64,000 nt of DNA from Candidatus Latescibacterota bacterium (GCA_022820485.1 JAJEFJ010000001.1:1-64000); one strand, 5' to 3'; numbered from the stretch's first letter, positions 52,511 to 62,698 are shown. Numbers and translations: made by a program. The notes: generated from the sequence alone by a model not told the origin.

Positions 52511-52653
52511 GATTTTCTCCCCGTAGTTGGTTAATGAGTGATAAATAGTACGTAAAGGGGCTTTAAGCATATAGTCAAGACGCGTCGCCTCTTTTCGCTT
52601 TTAGTAAACGGACTGATAGGACGCGAGCGCGCCGCCAACCTATATTTGGTCGC

Positions 52654-53943
52654 ATGACTTCCACACCCACCCCGTCCGAACGCCTGCGTCCCGAGTTGGG
52701 CCTAATCGGCACCATCGCCCTCGGCTTGGGTTCGATCGTCGGCACCGGCGTCTTCGTCAGCATTGGCATCGGCGCTGGCATCGCTGGCCCGGCGGTTCTC
52801 GTCGCCATCGCCATTGGGGCGCTGGTCGCCCTCTGCAACGGCCTGTCCAGCGCCCAGCTAGCTGCCAGCCATCCGCTCAGCGGCGGCACGTACCAATACG
52901 GCTATGAGTACGCTTCGCCAGCCATCGGCTTTACTGCCGGGTGGATGTTTCTATGCGCCAAGAGCGCGACCGCGGCTACCGCGGCGATGGGACTGGCCGG
53001 CTACCTGCTCAACGCACTAGATCAGGCCGCATCAATCACCCCGGTCGCCTTGGCTGCCGTGCTAGTACTCACCCTCATCTCCCTCCTAGGCATCAACCGC
53101 ACCAACAAGGTCAACATCGCCATCGTCGCCGCGACGCTTTGCTCGCTAATCGCCTTTATCGTCGCTGGCACACCCAGCGCCCAGCGCAACCTGCACCTGA
53201 CCCCTTTCTTGGGAGACCAAGGCTGGTCGGCCCTATTGCATGCCAGCGCCCTGATGTTCGTCGCCTATACGGGCTACGGTCGCATCGCCACGCTCGGCGA
53301 AGAAGTCCGCCAACCCCGCAAGACGATCCCCCGTGCCATCGTCGCCGTGTTGCTCATTTCCATGATGCTCTACATCGGCGTCGGTGCCATCGCCATAGCC
53401 GCCGTAGGCTCGGAGGCTTTTTACGCGGCCACCATGGAGAAAGCCGCCCCCCTAAAGGTCATCGCCCACACCTTTGATGCACCCGGCATCTCTTCGCTCC
53501 TAGCCCTGGGAGCCATCACCGCTATGGCCGGGGTGCTGCTCAACCTAATCCTCGGTCTGTCGCGAGTCCTGCTGGCCATGGGCCGCCGTGGGGATATGCC
53601 CCAAGCGCTTGCCCGTCTCAATCGGGATCAGACTACGCCCTCTATTGCCGTGGTGGTCGTCGGACTGGCGATCGCCGGGCTAGTCCTCGTAGGCAACATC
53701 AAGACCACTTGGTCCTTTAGCGCCTTCACTATTCTGGTCTATTACGCCATTACCAACTTCTGCGCCCTGCGCTTGCCAGCCGACCAACGGCTCTACCCCC
53801 GGTGGATAGCCATAGTGGGTCTAGTCGCCTGCTTAGGGCTGGCGTTTTTTGTCGAGCGCACGATCTGGATCAGCGGCTTGGGATTGCTCTTGCTCGGCTG
53901 GTGCTGGCACCGCGTGGCGCAACGCCGCATGACGAAAGCCTAG
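52654..53943 (+). CDS. APC-family amino-acid permease
   Basis: This 429-aa protein has about 12 membrane segments. IALGLGSIVGTGVFVSIGIGAGIAGPAVL is the unwound TM1 substrate site of APC transporters. FVAYTGYGRIATLGEEVRQPRKTIPRAI is the conserved TM6/loop. The Shine-Dalgarno sequence is weak. It is divergent from the sCache gene and convergent with nadB. The substrate is unknown, likely an amino acid or polyamine. Confidence 0.88.
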   Translation: MTSTPTPSERLRPELGLIGTIALGLGSIVGTGVFVSIGIGAGIAGPAVLVAIAIGALVALCNGLSSAQLAASHPLSGGTYQYGYEYASPAIGFTAGWMFLCAKSATAATAAMGLAGYLLNALDQAASITPVALAAVLVLTLISLLGINRTNKVNIAIVAATLCSLIAFIVAGTPSAQRNLHLTPFLGDQGWSALLHASALMFVAYTGYGRIATLGEEVRQPRKTIPRAIVAVLLISMMLYIGVGAIAIAAVGSEAFYAATMEKAAPLKVIAHTFDAPGISSLLALGAITAMAGVLLNLILGLSRVLLAMGRRGDMPQALARLNRDQTTPSIAVVVVGLAIAGLVLVGNIKTTWSFSAFTILVYYAITNFCALRLPADQRLYPRWIAIVGLVACLGLAFFVERTIWISGLGLLLLGWCWHRVAQRRMTKA

Positions 53944-54089
53944 GCGGCCAATTAGCGCGTGGAACGCACGGACGCGCTTGTTCGGCTATATTATTTTGCA
54001 GGTATTGCAGAAGAGTTCTGAGGAGCGCGTGTCCTTCTGTCGTTCCCAATGACTGATTACGCATGGGGCCGTTAGATAAGGTGGCGGCG

Positions 54090-55649
54090 CTAGTGTATTT
54101 TTGACGCCGCTATCCGCTCCTTCACCAGCAGCGTCGGCCGCTGCCAGCGAGCATCGTCGCGCACGGGATGGTCGCAGTTGTAGTGGACGCCGCGGCTTTC
54201 CAAGCGCTGCCGCGCCGAGCGGGCAATGAGCTGCGCCACAGTCGCCAAGCTGCGTAGCTGAACTAGCTCGCCGTCGAGCCGGTGCCTGCTGTACAAAGCC
54301 TCAATTTCGCACGCCATCCGCTCCGTCTCCTCCTGAGCCCGCTGCAAACCTCGGTCGCTACGCACGATCCCCACTTCGTCCCACATCAAGCGCCGCAGCA
54401 ACTCCCGCCGCTTCTCCAACGTATCAGGCGCAACGGCATCGCCCGCATGCTCCATCTCGAACCGCCCCTCAGCCACGGGCGCAACTGTACTGGCGTGTTC
54501 GACAGCGCGGCGCGCAAAAACCAAGCCTTCCAACAGCGAATTACTCGCCAGCCGATTCGCCCCCTGAAACCCGCTCATCGCCACCTCGCCAGCCGCGTAC
54601 AGACCCGCAATATCCGTCTGGCCATGAGCCTCCGTCCACACCCCGCCGCAGCTATAGTGCGCCGCCGGCACCACCGGAATAGGTGTCTCAGTCATTTCTA
54701 CGCCCATCCCCAGACAATGCTGATAAATGTTGGGAAAGCGGCGACGGGTCTGGTCGGCATCTTGGCCGGTAACGTCCAAATAGACGCACTCAGCAGCGCT
54801 TTGCTGCATCTGCGCGACAATGGCCCGCGACACCACATCGCGCGTCTGCAACGGGTCGGTAAACGCCGCGCCGCGCTCGTCGATCAGCACGGCACCAAAG
54901 CCGCGCAAAGCCTCGGTAATCAGGAACGAGGGCCGCCCCGGATCGTAGAGCATGGTCGGATGGAACTGCATAAACTCCATGTTGCTCACCCTCGCCCCGG
55001 CCCGCCAAGCCATAGCGACCCCATCGCCAGAAGCCACACGCGGATTGGTCGTATGCAAAAAGACCTGGCCACAGCCACCCGTGGCCAGCAGCGTAACCGG
55101 CGCCACCGCGGCAATAGGATCAGCTTGCTGCGAGTCCAATACCCAAGCCCCGTGGCAACGCCGCTGCTCGTCCACGATTAATTCCACGGCCAAATGGTGA
55201 TCGTACAACGTCACTTGCGGCAGCGCTTGCACGGCCGCAACCAAGGTGCGCGTAACCTCGCGGCCAGTCATGTCGTCCGCATGCACTACCCGCGCATGGG
55301 CGTGCCCACCCTCGCGCCCCAACGCCAACACCCCAGGCCGCACTTCGTTGAACTGCGCGCCAATCGCCAACAGCTCGTCCACCACCTCTGGCCCTTCAGC
55401 TACCACCCCTTCGACGACTGCGCGGTCGCACAGACCCGCGCCCGCCTCAATCGTATCCTGCGCGTGGCTAGCCACTGAATCAGCCGCATCCATGACCGCA
55501 GCAATGCCGCCTTGCGCGTATTGCGTGTTAGACTCGCGCCGCTCGCGCTTGGTCAGCACGGCCACGGACCCCTGCTGAGCGGCCTTGAGGGCAAAGAACA
55601 AACCGGCAATCCCGCTGCCGAGGACTAGATAATCCGCCTCGATTTTCAT
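54090..55649 (-). CDS. nadB: L-aspartate oxidase
   Basis: This 519-aa FAD enzyme makes iminoaspartate for NAD synthesis. ADYLVLGSGIAGLFFALKAA is the FAD site, RESNTQYAQGGIAAVM and HYSCGGVWTEAHGQTDIAGLYAAGEVAMSGFQGANRLASNSLLEGLVF are NadB signatures. The start at MKIEADY was chosen because its ATG overlaps the M6 peptidase stop (ATGA). Neither nadA nor nadC is nearby. Confidence 0.93.
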   Translation of the reverse strand: MKIEADYLVLGSGIAGLFFALKAAQQGSVAVLTKRERRESNTQYAQGGIAAVMDAADSVASHAQDTIEAGAGLCDRAVVEGVVAEGPEVVDELLAIGAQFNEVRPGVLALGREGGHAHARVVHADDMTGREVTRTLVAAVQALPQVTLYDHHLAVELIVDEQRRCHGAWVLDSQQADPIAAVAPVTLLATGGCGQVFLHTTNPRVASGDGVAMAWRAGARVSNMEFMQFHPTMLYDPGRPSFLITEALRGFGAVLIDERGAAFTDPLQTRDVVSRAIVAQMQQSAAECVYLDVTGQDADQTRRRFPNIYQHCLGMGVEMTETPIPVVPAAHYSCGGVWTEAHGQTDIAGLYAAGEVAMSGFQGANRLASNSLLEGLVFARRAVEHASTVAPVAEGRFEMEHAGDAVAPDTLEKRRELLRRLMWDEVGIVRSDRGLQRAQEETERMACEIEALYSRHRLDGELVQLRSLATVAQLIARSARQRLESRGVHYNCDHPVRDDARWQRPTLLVKERIAASKIH

Positions 55650-58312
55650 TTGATAAAGATCATTTTTTTGGCGTGGGCGATCGGCCCGATGCGCAACACG
55701 TAGTAATACATGCCACTGGCCACGCGCTCGCCACGTTCGTCGCGGCCATCCCAAGAAGTGCTGTACAACCCCGGGGCTGCCAACCCCTCAACTAAGTGCC
55801 GCACCAAGCCACCGGTCAAGGTGCGAACTTCCAACTTGACCGTAGTCTCGCCGGCAACAATGGGGTCGTTGATCCCGATCTGATAGTCGATCTGCGTACC
55901 TTCGTTGAACGGGTTGGGGTAATTCTGCCCCAAGGCAAAATCCAACGGCGTACGCGGATCGAAGTTGAGGAAGGGCTGCCAGTTGACATCGCCGCTGATC
56001 CGGGCCGCGATCCAACTCTCGTCCTCGTTCCCCCACCAATTGTTAATCGCCTGCAACGGTTGATTGGTTTGATTATCGAGCAGTTGCTCGCCCTCTTGGA
56101 CGCCGTTCAAGACCAGCCGCGCCGGCACCACGCTCCCCTCCATCCGCATAGCCAACGCATTGCGGAAGAATTGATTGCGCACAATGCGCGGGCGCGCACT
56201 TCTAGTCCAAAGGCCGACTTCGTGATGGTACAGCTCGTTGCCCTCAATTTCGACTTCCCGCGTCTCCACGCAGTAAATCCCAACCCCACCGGTAAACGAA
56301 TTGCCCGCCACCTTGCCGCTGGTCCCCCGCCCCAAGACCAAGTTGGCCTCCTCGGGCGCAGCCGAGCCGTTGGCGTTGAAGCGGCTATCGAGCAACGACA
56401 AAAATCCGCCCTCGCGCCAGAGGCCAGCGCGGCCATTGTCGTGCAGTTCAGCTCGGTTTATCCGCGTCAAGCCCGGGCCAGCGATCCAAATGCCCACCCC
56501 ACCTGCTTCCTCGACATGCACGCGATCTAAGAGAATCTCCTCCTCGACCTTTTCTAAGCGAATGCCGTCCGCGCTGGCGTGGCGGATGGTCACATCTTCC
56601 AAGGTAGTGGCGTGATCGATTTCCTCGGCCAATAGGCCATAGTGGGCATGGTCGATCAGGACGCTGCGCACATAGGCCGTGGCCGTTTGGTGCAGTACGA
56701 TGCCGTGCCAATCTCCGGGCTGCGGGTCGGCGGCAGCCGAGTGGAAGGCGGTTTCCCCCTGCCCCGAAACGCCGATGACGAGATCGCCGTACACTATCAG
56801 CTCCACGCGCGCCGTATCCGCACCCGCAGTTAGCGCGTCCGGCCCCACCTGCACCTGCGCACCAGCGCGGACATCGAGGTGCCCGCCGGGCAGGACGGTC
56901 ACGTCGCCGACCATCTCAATGCGGTCGCGCCAGATTTCCATGTCGCCAATCGGACCAGCGCGACGGCGGTCTTGCAGCTTGAGATCGGCCACCATCTGAT
57001 CGCCCGCACGGCGGATGTTAGTCACGCTAATCCCCGTCGTCGATGCCGGGTTGGACGCGGCCCAGAAGTCGGTAAATTGCTCGCCGTCAAACACATCGGT
57101 GGCGTCACCAAGGTTGCCACCAAAATCCGTGCGATAGCGCTCGTCGTGCGCCCAAAAGTCGAGGTTGTCGCGGCCTCTAAACGGGGCGGGCTTGCGGCCC
57201 AAGGGGAAGCCCGCATCGCCAAAAAGCCCATCGGCGCATACTAAATCCACCTGTTTGATGGCCTCCATATTATTGCCGTTGCGCGTGGGATTTATGCGCC
57301 AGATCAACAAGCCCTCGGCGGGTAGATTGCGCTCGTAATAGCTGTGCTGGCGGCTGCGGAACTCCACGAGAAAAAAGTGCTCAGCAGGCGCAGACGCGGG
57401 CAGCAAATACACATCACCGCCGGCGTTGACATCGGCAAAAACCACATCGTCTTGGTCCTCGCTCAGCACGTTGAGTTGTTGGTTGTTTACCCCCAGCCAG
57501 CCGAGCTGCCCCAAGCTCCACGCGCAGAAGGGATTGGGGCCATCTACCTCGTTCCAGCCGCGATTGCCGTGCCCCATCAAGCCCCAATAGCCAATGCCGC
57601 CCGAGTCGTCTTCCGGCTCATCATCAAACTCGCGGTCGTACAGGTCGGGCAGGCCCAGAAAGTGTCCAAACTCGTGGGCCATGCTGCCTACGGCCTCGAC
57701 AAAAGACCGTCCGCGCTGGACGGCACCTTTCTTCGAGGCGACCCGGATGAAACCGCCGCGCAGGGCGCGGTCTTGGCTCACATAGTCGTTGCCCAGCCCG
57801 AGCCGCGCAACGCCGGTGGCCTCTTCGACGATAAAGCCCGTTGGGGCCGAGGCCGAGATGAGAAAAATAAAATCCACGTACCCATCGTCGTCGCCAGAGT
57901 TAGGTACTCCGTCGGGGCCGTCGTTGTCGTAGCGGCCAAAGTCCATGTCGGCATCAACGGCCTCGATGATCTCGCGGGCAAAGCGACCATACCCGACCTC
58001 CTGGCCTGCGTACACCTCGGCATTGCTGCGGGACGCGTACCAGCGGGGCAGCACCTCCCCAGTGAGTTCGAACTGCCCGCGCGACATCTCGCGGTAAAAG
58101 TGAGTTAGGCTGCCCGGCTGGTCGGCAAAAATCCCCGTCGCAAAAGACGGGACCTCGCGTCCCAAGCCGCCCTCATCGGCAAAATGCGCGAAGATGGTCA
58201 GGGCGTGGATGTGCCCGGTTTGGGAGACGACGTCTTGCAGGGGGGCTGCGCTTACTTCGACGACGGCGACCCAAGCGGCGATGAGTGCATTTTTGGCAAC
58301 GGGTTTAAGCAT
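55646..58312 (-). CDS. M6-type secreted metalloprotease with beta-helix and FlgD-like C-terminal domain
   Basis: This is an 888-aa protein started at MLKPVAKNALIAAWVAVVEVSAAP (signal peptide). The M6 catalytic motif is H213-EFGH217-FLGLPD. Residues about 480-760 are Asn/Val-rich right-handed beta-helix repeats (DNGRAGLWREGGFLSLLDSRFNANG, GNELYHHEVGLWTRSARPRIVRNQF). The last 85 residues (ALGQNYPNPFNEGTQIDY...WDGRDERGERVASGMYYYVLRIG) are a FlgD/T9SS type A sorting-like domain ending KKMIFIK. Its stop overlaps nadB by 4 bp. Confidence 0.88.
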   Translation of the reverse strand: MLKPVAKNALIAAWVAVVEVSAAPLQDVVSQTGHIHALTIFAHFADEGGLGREVPSFATGIFADQPGSLTHFYREMSRGQFELTGEVLPRWYASRSNAEVYAGQEVGYGRFAREIIEAVDADMDFGRYDNDGPDGVPNSGDDDGYVDFIFLISASAPTGFIVEEATGVARLGLGNDYVSQDRALRGGFIRVASKKGAVQRGRSFVEAVGSMAHEFGHFLGLPDLYDREFDDEPEDDSGGIGYWGLMGHGNRGWNEVDGPNPFCAWSLGQLGWLGVNNQQLNVLSEDQDDVVFADVNAGGDVYLLPASAPAEHFFLVEFRSRQHSYYERNLPAEGLLIWRINPTRNGNNMEAIKQVDLVCADGLFGDAGFPLGRKPAPFRGRDNLDFWAHDERYRTDFGGNLGDATDVFDGEQFTDFWAASNPASTTGISVTNIRRAGDQMVADLKLQDRRRAGPIGDMEIWRDRIEMVGDVTVLPGGHLDVRAGAQVQVGPDALTAGADTARVELIVYGDLVIGVSGQGETAFHSAAADPQPGDWHGIVLHQTATAYVRSVLIDHAHYGLLAEEIDHATTLEDVTIRHASADGIRLEKVEEEILLDRVHVEEAGGVGIWIAGPGLTRINRAELHDNGRAGLWREGGFLSLLDSRFNANGSAAPEEANLVLGRGTSGKVAGNSFTGGVGIYCVETREVEIEGNELYHHEVGLWTRSARPRIVRNQFFRNALAMRMEGSVVPARLVLNGVQEGEQLLDNQTNQPLQAINNWWGNEDESWIAARISGDVNWQPFLNFDPRTPLDFALGQNYPNPFNEGTQIDYQIGINDPIVAGETTVKLEVRTLTGGLVRHLVEGLAAPGLYSTSWDGRDERGERVASGMYYYVLRIGPIAHAKKMIFIK

Positions 58313-58331
58313 CAAGCTCAGGTGGGGCGGA

Positions 58332-59471
58332 TTAAGCGGCTCGCTTTTCGAGCAAAAACAAGAATTCGCGATTAGCCTGACTCGCATCTCGCGTCCATTC
58401 ATGCGTCCACTTCATACCCGCCATGACGTTCTTCTTGTATTCGATCTCGACCACATCTAAAATCCTGCCATGCCTTCTCAGGACATCGTCCAATTCTTGA
58501 GCTGTTGCCCGACCGCCTGAGCTATAGGACAGGATCGTCCAGCGTGCTGGCGTGGCCTCGATGAGTTGCTCAATGGCCTCGACGGCTTTGAAGCGGCCTC
58601 GATCACTCCGGCGAAACTCCTCAAAGGCAGATGCAGCGACTGAGTCCGCTGTGTCGCAACGTCGATTGGCCTTACCGAAAAGGTCAGGTTTGTCAAAGAG
58701 CACAACGCTCGTCCACACGTGGTAATAAGCGGCATAACGCACGCGCGAAGGCGGCATTTTCTCGTTATTAGACCCATACGGCGGATCGAAATACGCCAGA
58801 TCAACCGCGACATGGTGTACCAAGTCCAAGATGTCCCGTTGGAATACTTGGTGTGGTAACGACGATGGAACGACGTGGGGGATGTCGAGAACGAGGTCTC
58901 CATAGGAGCGAGGTGACCAGTCTTTGAGATACGAGGCAAAGTGCCCTAGGCTGCTATCGACGCGATCTAGGGCCAACATCAGACTCGTCAGCGCCACGGC
59001 CTTGGCGACGGAATCGAGCGCGAGTACTTCGATCTCCTGGCGGATGGCATCGAGCTTGCGGGTATTGTGTATTTGCCAAGGCTTCTTGCGGCCATCGCGC
59101 TGGATGGCGCAGCCGCCGTTGGGCTGTCCTCCGTAGTGCTGCGTGAACCACCCATCCATTGGCGGCACGGCATTGAGGTGATCGATAAGCGATTGGTATT
59201 CCTCGCGTTTCTTCTTGTTGAGCAGATAGCACGTGCCAAACACCTTGGACCACGCGGCAATATCGTTGCAGATAACCGTATAACCACGACGGGCGAGGGC
59301 CTGCGATACGCGCGTCGTGCCAGAGAACCCATCCAAAATGGTTTTGGCTTCTACTTTTTCGACCATCTGCAAGATGTGTGGGAGCAGTTTTAGCTTGGAC
59401 CCGGCGTACTTGATACCCTCTGTGCGAGGAACATCTACGATGATATCTCCAAAGAGCGTCAGTTGTGTCAC
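58332..59471 (-). CDS. D12-class adenine-specific DNA methyltransferase
   Basis: This is a 379-aa protein. Motif order: KYAGSKLKLLPHIL (motif X), ILDGFSGTTRVSQALARRGYTVICND (SAM site), and the catalytic LAYFDPPYGSN (DPPY). This is N6-adenine methylase of the D12 (Dam/DpnM-like) group. It starts with GTG overlapping the stop of a short broken gene by 4 bp, so the pair was probably a restriction-modification operon. Confidence 0.9.
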   Translation of the reverse strand: MTQLTLFGDIIVDVPRTEGIKYAGSKLKLLPHILQMVEKVEAKTILDGFSGTTRVSQALARRGYTVICNDIAAWSKVFGTCYLLNKKKREEYQSLIDHLNAVPPMDGWFTQHYGGQPNGGCAIQRDGRKKPWQIHNTRKLDAIRQEIEVLALDSVAKAVALTSLMLALDRVDSSLGHFASYLKDWSPRSYGDLVLDIPHVVPSSLPHQVFQRDILDLVHHVAVDLAYFDPPYGSNNEKMPPSRVRYAAYYHVWTSVVLFDKPDLFGKANRRCDTADSVAASAFEEFRRSDRGRFKAVEAIEQLIEATPARWTILSYSSGGRATAQELDDVLRRHGRILDVVEIEYKKNVMAGMKWTHEWTRDASQANREFLFLLEKRAA

Positions 59472-59915
59472 CTCGCTATCCCCGATCCACGCTGCAATCG
59501 CGCAATATCTTCTTTGATCTCTGCCAACATTCGCCCCTTTATTTCACCCCCCTCTTTTTCTAACCGAGGAAACATGCGGAAGTTCTTGTCGGTGGAAAGT
59601 TGAAGAGGGCCGTCCCCGTAGGCTTTAAGGCTGACCGGAAACTCAGCTTTGGTAATTTCATTGATGCCCTTAATATCCTCCTCTTTTGATTTTGCCCGAT
59701 AAAGATCTTTGCCGACGTGAATGGAGCGAAAGTCGTACATGTATCTGGTTGATGAATTCGGCAATTGCTATCTCTGCCAAGTCGCCGTGCGTTTTATTTC
59801 CAATAAGACGCATAGTAAAGACGTTGCTGAGCGTGGTCGTGATCAAGTCTGGGTGTTTACTACTTAACAGTTTCAGTCGAGCAGTGAAGTCTTTATAGGG
59901 GTTGGGACCGTTCAT
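59468..59915 (-). pseudogene. Frameshifted, short restriction-endonuclease-like gene
   Basis: One frame (59915 leftward) gives MNGPNPYKDFTARLKLLSSK then HPDLITTTLSNVFTMRLIGN and KTHGDLAEIAIAEFINQ. The next frame continues YMYDFRSIHVGKDLYRAKSK and EEDIKGINEITKAEFPVSLK AYGDGPLQLSTDKNF. Removing one base around 59745-59750 joins them into one 148-aa protein. EED...FPVSLK resembles a PD-(D/E)xK centre. The product is short for a restriction enzyme, so the C-terminal half may also be lost. AAAGGAT precedes the ATG. Confidence 0.6.
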
Positions 59916-60001
59916 ACGGATCCTTTAACTGCTGAAAATGTTGATAGTTAAATAAAGATAAAAGACTTTTACTGGGGGCATGTTTCAAATTATCTGCGCT
60001 G

Positions 60002-61555
60002 CTAACGCTTGTCAATACGACCTCGGCTCCAGTCGATCTGCACACCGCCGTAGTGCCTCAACCGCTGGTCGCGCTGGATGCGGTAGCGGCTGCTCAGCCG
60101 CCAGCCGCGATAGGCAATCTCCACTAGCGCATACCCACGCCAACCCGTGCCGTAGAGCGGGCGAATACTCACGGCCCCGGGCAAATCCACCTCGTATTCG
60201 TAAATCCGCGTCCACCACGAGTCCGTGCGGAACCGGCTCACGTGCAAGGTCAGCCAGCGCGTCTTAAACCGCACACTGCCCAGCAGGCCCCACTCGGCGC
60301 GAGCGGCGCGGTGCCAGCGCACCAATTCGCCGCGCCAGCGCCAAGCTCCTCGCTCCAAATCCAAACGCCATTTGTGGCTGCGCTCTTGCACCAACCGCTC
60401 GTCCGCCCAGCGCGGCCGCAGGCGTCTCTGCCACTGCCCGCGCATCGCCCAGAGACCACCCAACCGCCGCCGCAACTCACCTCCCCAAGTAGCATACGTA
60501 GCTGGCACGGGTATGAAGTAGGAGCGCGCCGGCCGGCGATACACGTCCAAATAGCCGCGCCAGCCCCGTCCACTGACCTCGGCGACGCCACCCTGTTCGT
60601 TCTGCATGGCCGAAGTCCCCGGAGCCGCGCCAAAGAAGCTGTGAAATCCCGGCGCGTAGTAGCGGCCCAGCGTCCTCAGCCGCAGCCCCCCATACCGCCC
60701 TCGCAGTTCCCCAACCATCCCCCAGTGCCCTACCCCATCGCCAGCCACCGCCAACGCCGCACGTCCCCGCTCCCAATCCACGCGCACATCCACGGCTCCC
60801 ATCCGCTGCTCGTCGCCGACAAAGCCCCAAGGCGTCCGCCCATTCCGGCGCAAGTCGATACGATGAGAAAAGTCCAAGGCCAGCAGGGTCGTCCCCCACT
60901 GCCAATGCTCGCCCCGCCAGTGCAGCCGGCCACCGCCAGCCCGGATGCCCAGCAGGTCGCGGCCAGCTATCTCGGTCGCGGTCACGTGATAGCCACTCTC
61001 GGGCAGCGACCGCACCTGTCCCTGTTCGTCCAAGCGCCCATCCCGGCGCGTCCAACCCCCAAGCAGCATCCCACTCCACGCCCGACCCTCGTAGCGCCAC
61101 GCCGCTCCGCGCAGGGCGTGATTCTCCCCGCTAGAGCGATAGCCCAAGCGCCGACTGTCCCCCGCCGACATCCTCGGCGCAATACTCCCACGCCGGCTGC
61201 GCCCAAACACCAAGCCCGCACCTGTGCCGGGCCGCAGGTCGCCGACGACCCATTCGGATTGCCGCCTCTGCACTGCGTAGTAAAACGTCCTAAAATCGCT
61301 CCACCCCGATTCGCCTGGGTCGCGCTCGGCCAAGCCAAAAAACGCCTGTCCACTGACCGGCGCGATCTCTACCCGCTGATACAACTGCCACCGCTCCCGC
61401 GCCACTTCCGCCCCGCGCACCCGCCACCGCACGGCTGCCGCGTCTAATCCTCCCAAGTCGTCCAACCACCGCTCCAAATAACCCGCGTCCTCCTCCCCCA
61501 AATCCCCCTCGGCCCACACCGGGCCCACCAATGCTAATACCCACAGTCGCCACAT
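60002..61555 (-). CDS. Predicted outer-membrane beta-barrel protein
   Basis: This 517-aa protein has a short signal peptide (MWRLWVLALVGPVWA). About 40 mature residues resemble a helix-hairpin-like region (EEDAGYLERWLDDLGGLDAAAVRW), then Arg/Trp-rich alternating strands (WVVGDLRPGTGAGLVFGRSRRGS, WRYEGRAWSGMLLGGWTRRDG) run to the end. The pattern fits large OM proteins of FCB-group bacteria. Very GC-rich codons (R, W, G). Confidence 0.65.
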   Translation of the reverse strand: MWRLWVLALVGPVWAEGDLGEEDAGYLERWLDDLGGLDAAAVRWRVRGAEVARERWQLYQRVEIAPVSGQAFFGLAERDPGESGWSDFRTFYYAVQRRQSEWVVGDLRPGTGAGLVFGRSRRGSIAPRMSAGDSRRLGYRSSGENHALRGAAWRYEGRAWSGMLLGGWTRRDGRLDEQGQVRSLPESGYHVTATEIAGRDLLGIRAGGGRLHWRGEHWQWGTTLLALDFSHRIDLRRNGRTPWGFVGDEQRMGAVDVRVDWERGRAALAVAGDGVGHWGMVGELRGRYGGLRLRTLGRYYAPGFHSFFGAAPGTSAMQNEQGGVAEVSGRGWRGYLDVYRRPARSYFIPVPATYATWGGELRRRLGGLWAMRGQWQRRLRPRWADERLVQERSHKWRLDLERGAWRWRGELVRWHRAARAEWGLLGSVRFKTRWLTLHVSRFRTDSWWTRIYEYEVDLPGAVSIRPLYGTGWRGYALVEIAYRGWRLSSRYRIQRDQRLRHYGGVQIDWSRGRIDKR

Positions 61556-61729
61556 AGTCCTTCCTCCTTTATCTGGACGCTTGCAACAACTGTGCCATGA
61601 GGCTCGGTCAGTGGAGGAGACAGTGGCTAGTGTATCCTTTGATTCCCTATTCTGTTTCCTTTAGGTTACAGTCCCAAGCAGGCAGTCGCCGAGGTGATTG
61701 GGCGTTTCCGTCCCCCAACGAGATCATAC

Positions 61730-62698
61730 ATGAGAGTCTTCAAATACACTATTTTGCTCACCAATGCCCTGTTCATCGCCTGCAGCGACGACAATCCCAT
61801 CGACGGTAGTAGAGATCATACTGGTAGAGGGAAACTCACCACTGCACAAGAGCACGATGGCGAAGACCATGCGATTGGGAATGCAGAAAGCCATTGGCGA
61901 GGGATCGAGATTCGGGACGAAAGTAGATGTTCCTCTTATGATCGCAACGACTATCGCTACTCGCAGTCTGTCGAGGATGACATTGTCGAAGAACTCGGCG
62001 GCATATACAGTCCTTACACTGGAGAATGTTTTTCTAGTAAGCAGGAGACGGAAATTGAGCACATAGTCGCACTTTCCGAGGCACATGACAGTGGGCTATG
62101 CGAGCCTATTCCCAATATCATGCAGATACGTCGAGACTTTGCTTCCGATCCGCTCAATCTGACGCTTGCCAGCCCTGCATTAAACGGTTCCGATAAGAGG
62201 CACTACGACGGGGCCGAATGGATGCCGCCCATGAATAAGTGCTGGTTTGCCCAGCGCATCGTCGAAGTGCGGCAAAAGTATGGCCTCACTATTGACCGGC
62301 CGGAGGCGGAAGCACTGGAGCGCATACTTTCGGCCTGCTCCTCTGTCGAAATAGAGTTTATTGATTGTGCATCGGCAATCCCGGTAGATTCAGATGCGCT
62401 CAACGAGTATGACGTTGACGGCGATGGGCGCATCTCTTGTGCAGAGGCGGAGCACCATAGCATAGCTCCTGTTTGCAGCAGCCACCCAGTTTATCCATTT
62501 ATAGACGAGGAAGACGAAGACGAAGACGGCATCGTATGTGACGATGAGTATTCCTATCCGCTCGAATATGACGACGACGGCAATGGACGTATCACTTGCG
62601 CGGAGGCACGACGCCACGGCATAGCTCCTGTCTGTAGTAGCCACCCAGCTTATCCATTTATGCGGGACGGCGATGGCGACGGCGTCGTATGCGAATGA
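61730..62698 (+). CDS. Secreted HNH-type nuclease-like lipoprotein with two excalibur repeats
   Basis: This 322-aa protein starts MRVFKYTILLTNALFIAC (lipobox FIAC). The middle part, EIEHIVALSEAHDSGLC...FASDPLNLTLASPALNGSDKRHYDGAEWMPPMNKCWFAQRIVEVRQKYGLTIDRPEAEALE, matches GmrSD/DUF1524-type HNH nucleases of extracellular type. Two Asp-rich excalibur calcium-binding repeats follow, each with ISCAEAEHHSIAPVC or ITCAEARRHGIAPVC and DGDGDGVVCE. It has lower GC than its neighbours. A role in extracellular DNA degradation or uptake is inference. Confidence 0.75.
   Translation: MRVFKYTILLTNALFIACSDDNPIDGSRDHTGRGKLTTAQEHDGEDHAIGNAESHWRGIEIRDESRCSSYDRNDYRYSQSVEDDIVEELGGIYSPYTGECFSSKQETEIEHIVALSEAHDSGLCEPIPNIMQIRRDFASDPLNLTLASPALNGSDKRHYDGAEWMPPMNKCWFAQRIVEVRQKYGLTIDRPEAEALERILSACSSVEIEFIDCASAIPVDSDALNEYDVDGDGRISCAEAEHHSIAPVCSSHPVYPFIDEEDEDEDGIVCDDEYSYPLEYDDDGNGRITCAEARRHGIAPVCSSHPAYPFMRDGDGDGVVCE

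Noticed and set aside
60242..61447. Long rightward open frame (401 codons) opposite the beta-barrel gene
   Set aside because: Very high Pro/Arg/Ala content, no Shine-Dalgarno sequence, mirrors the R/W/G-rich leftward coding sequence.
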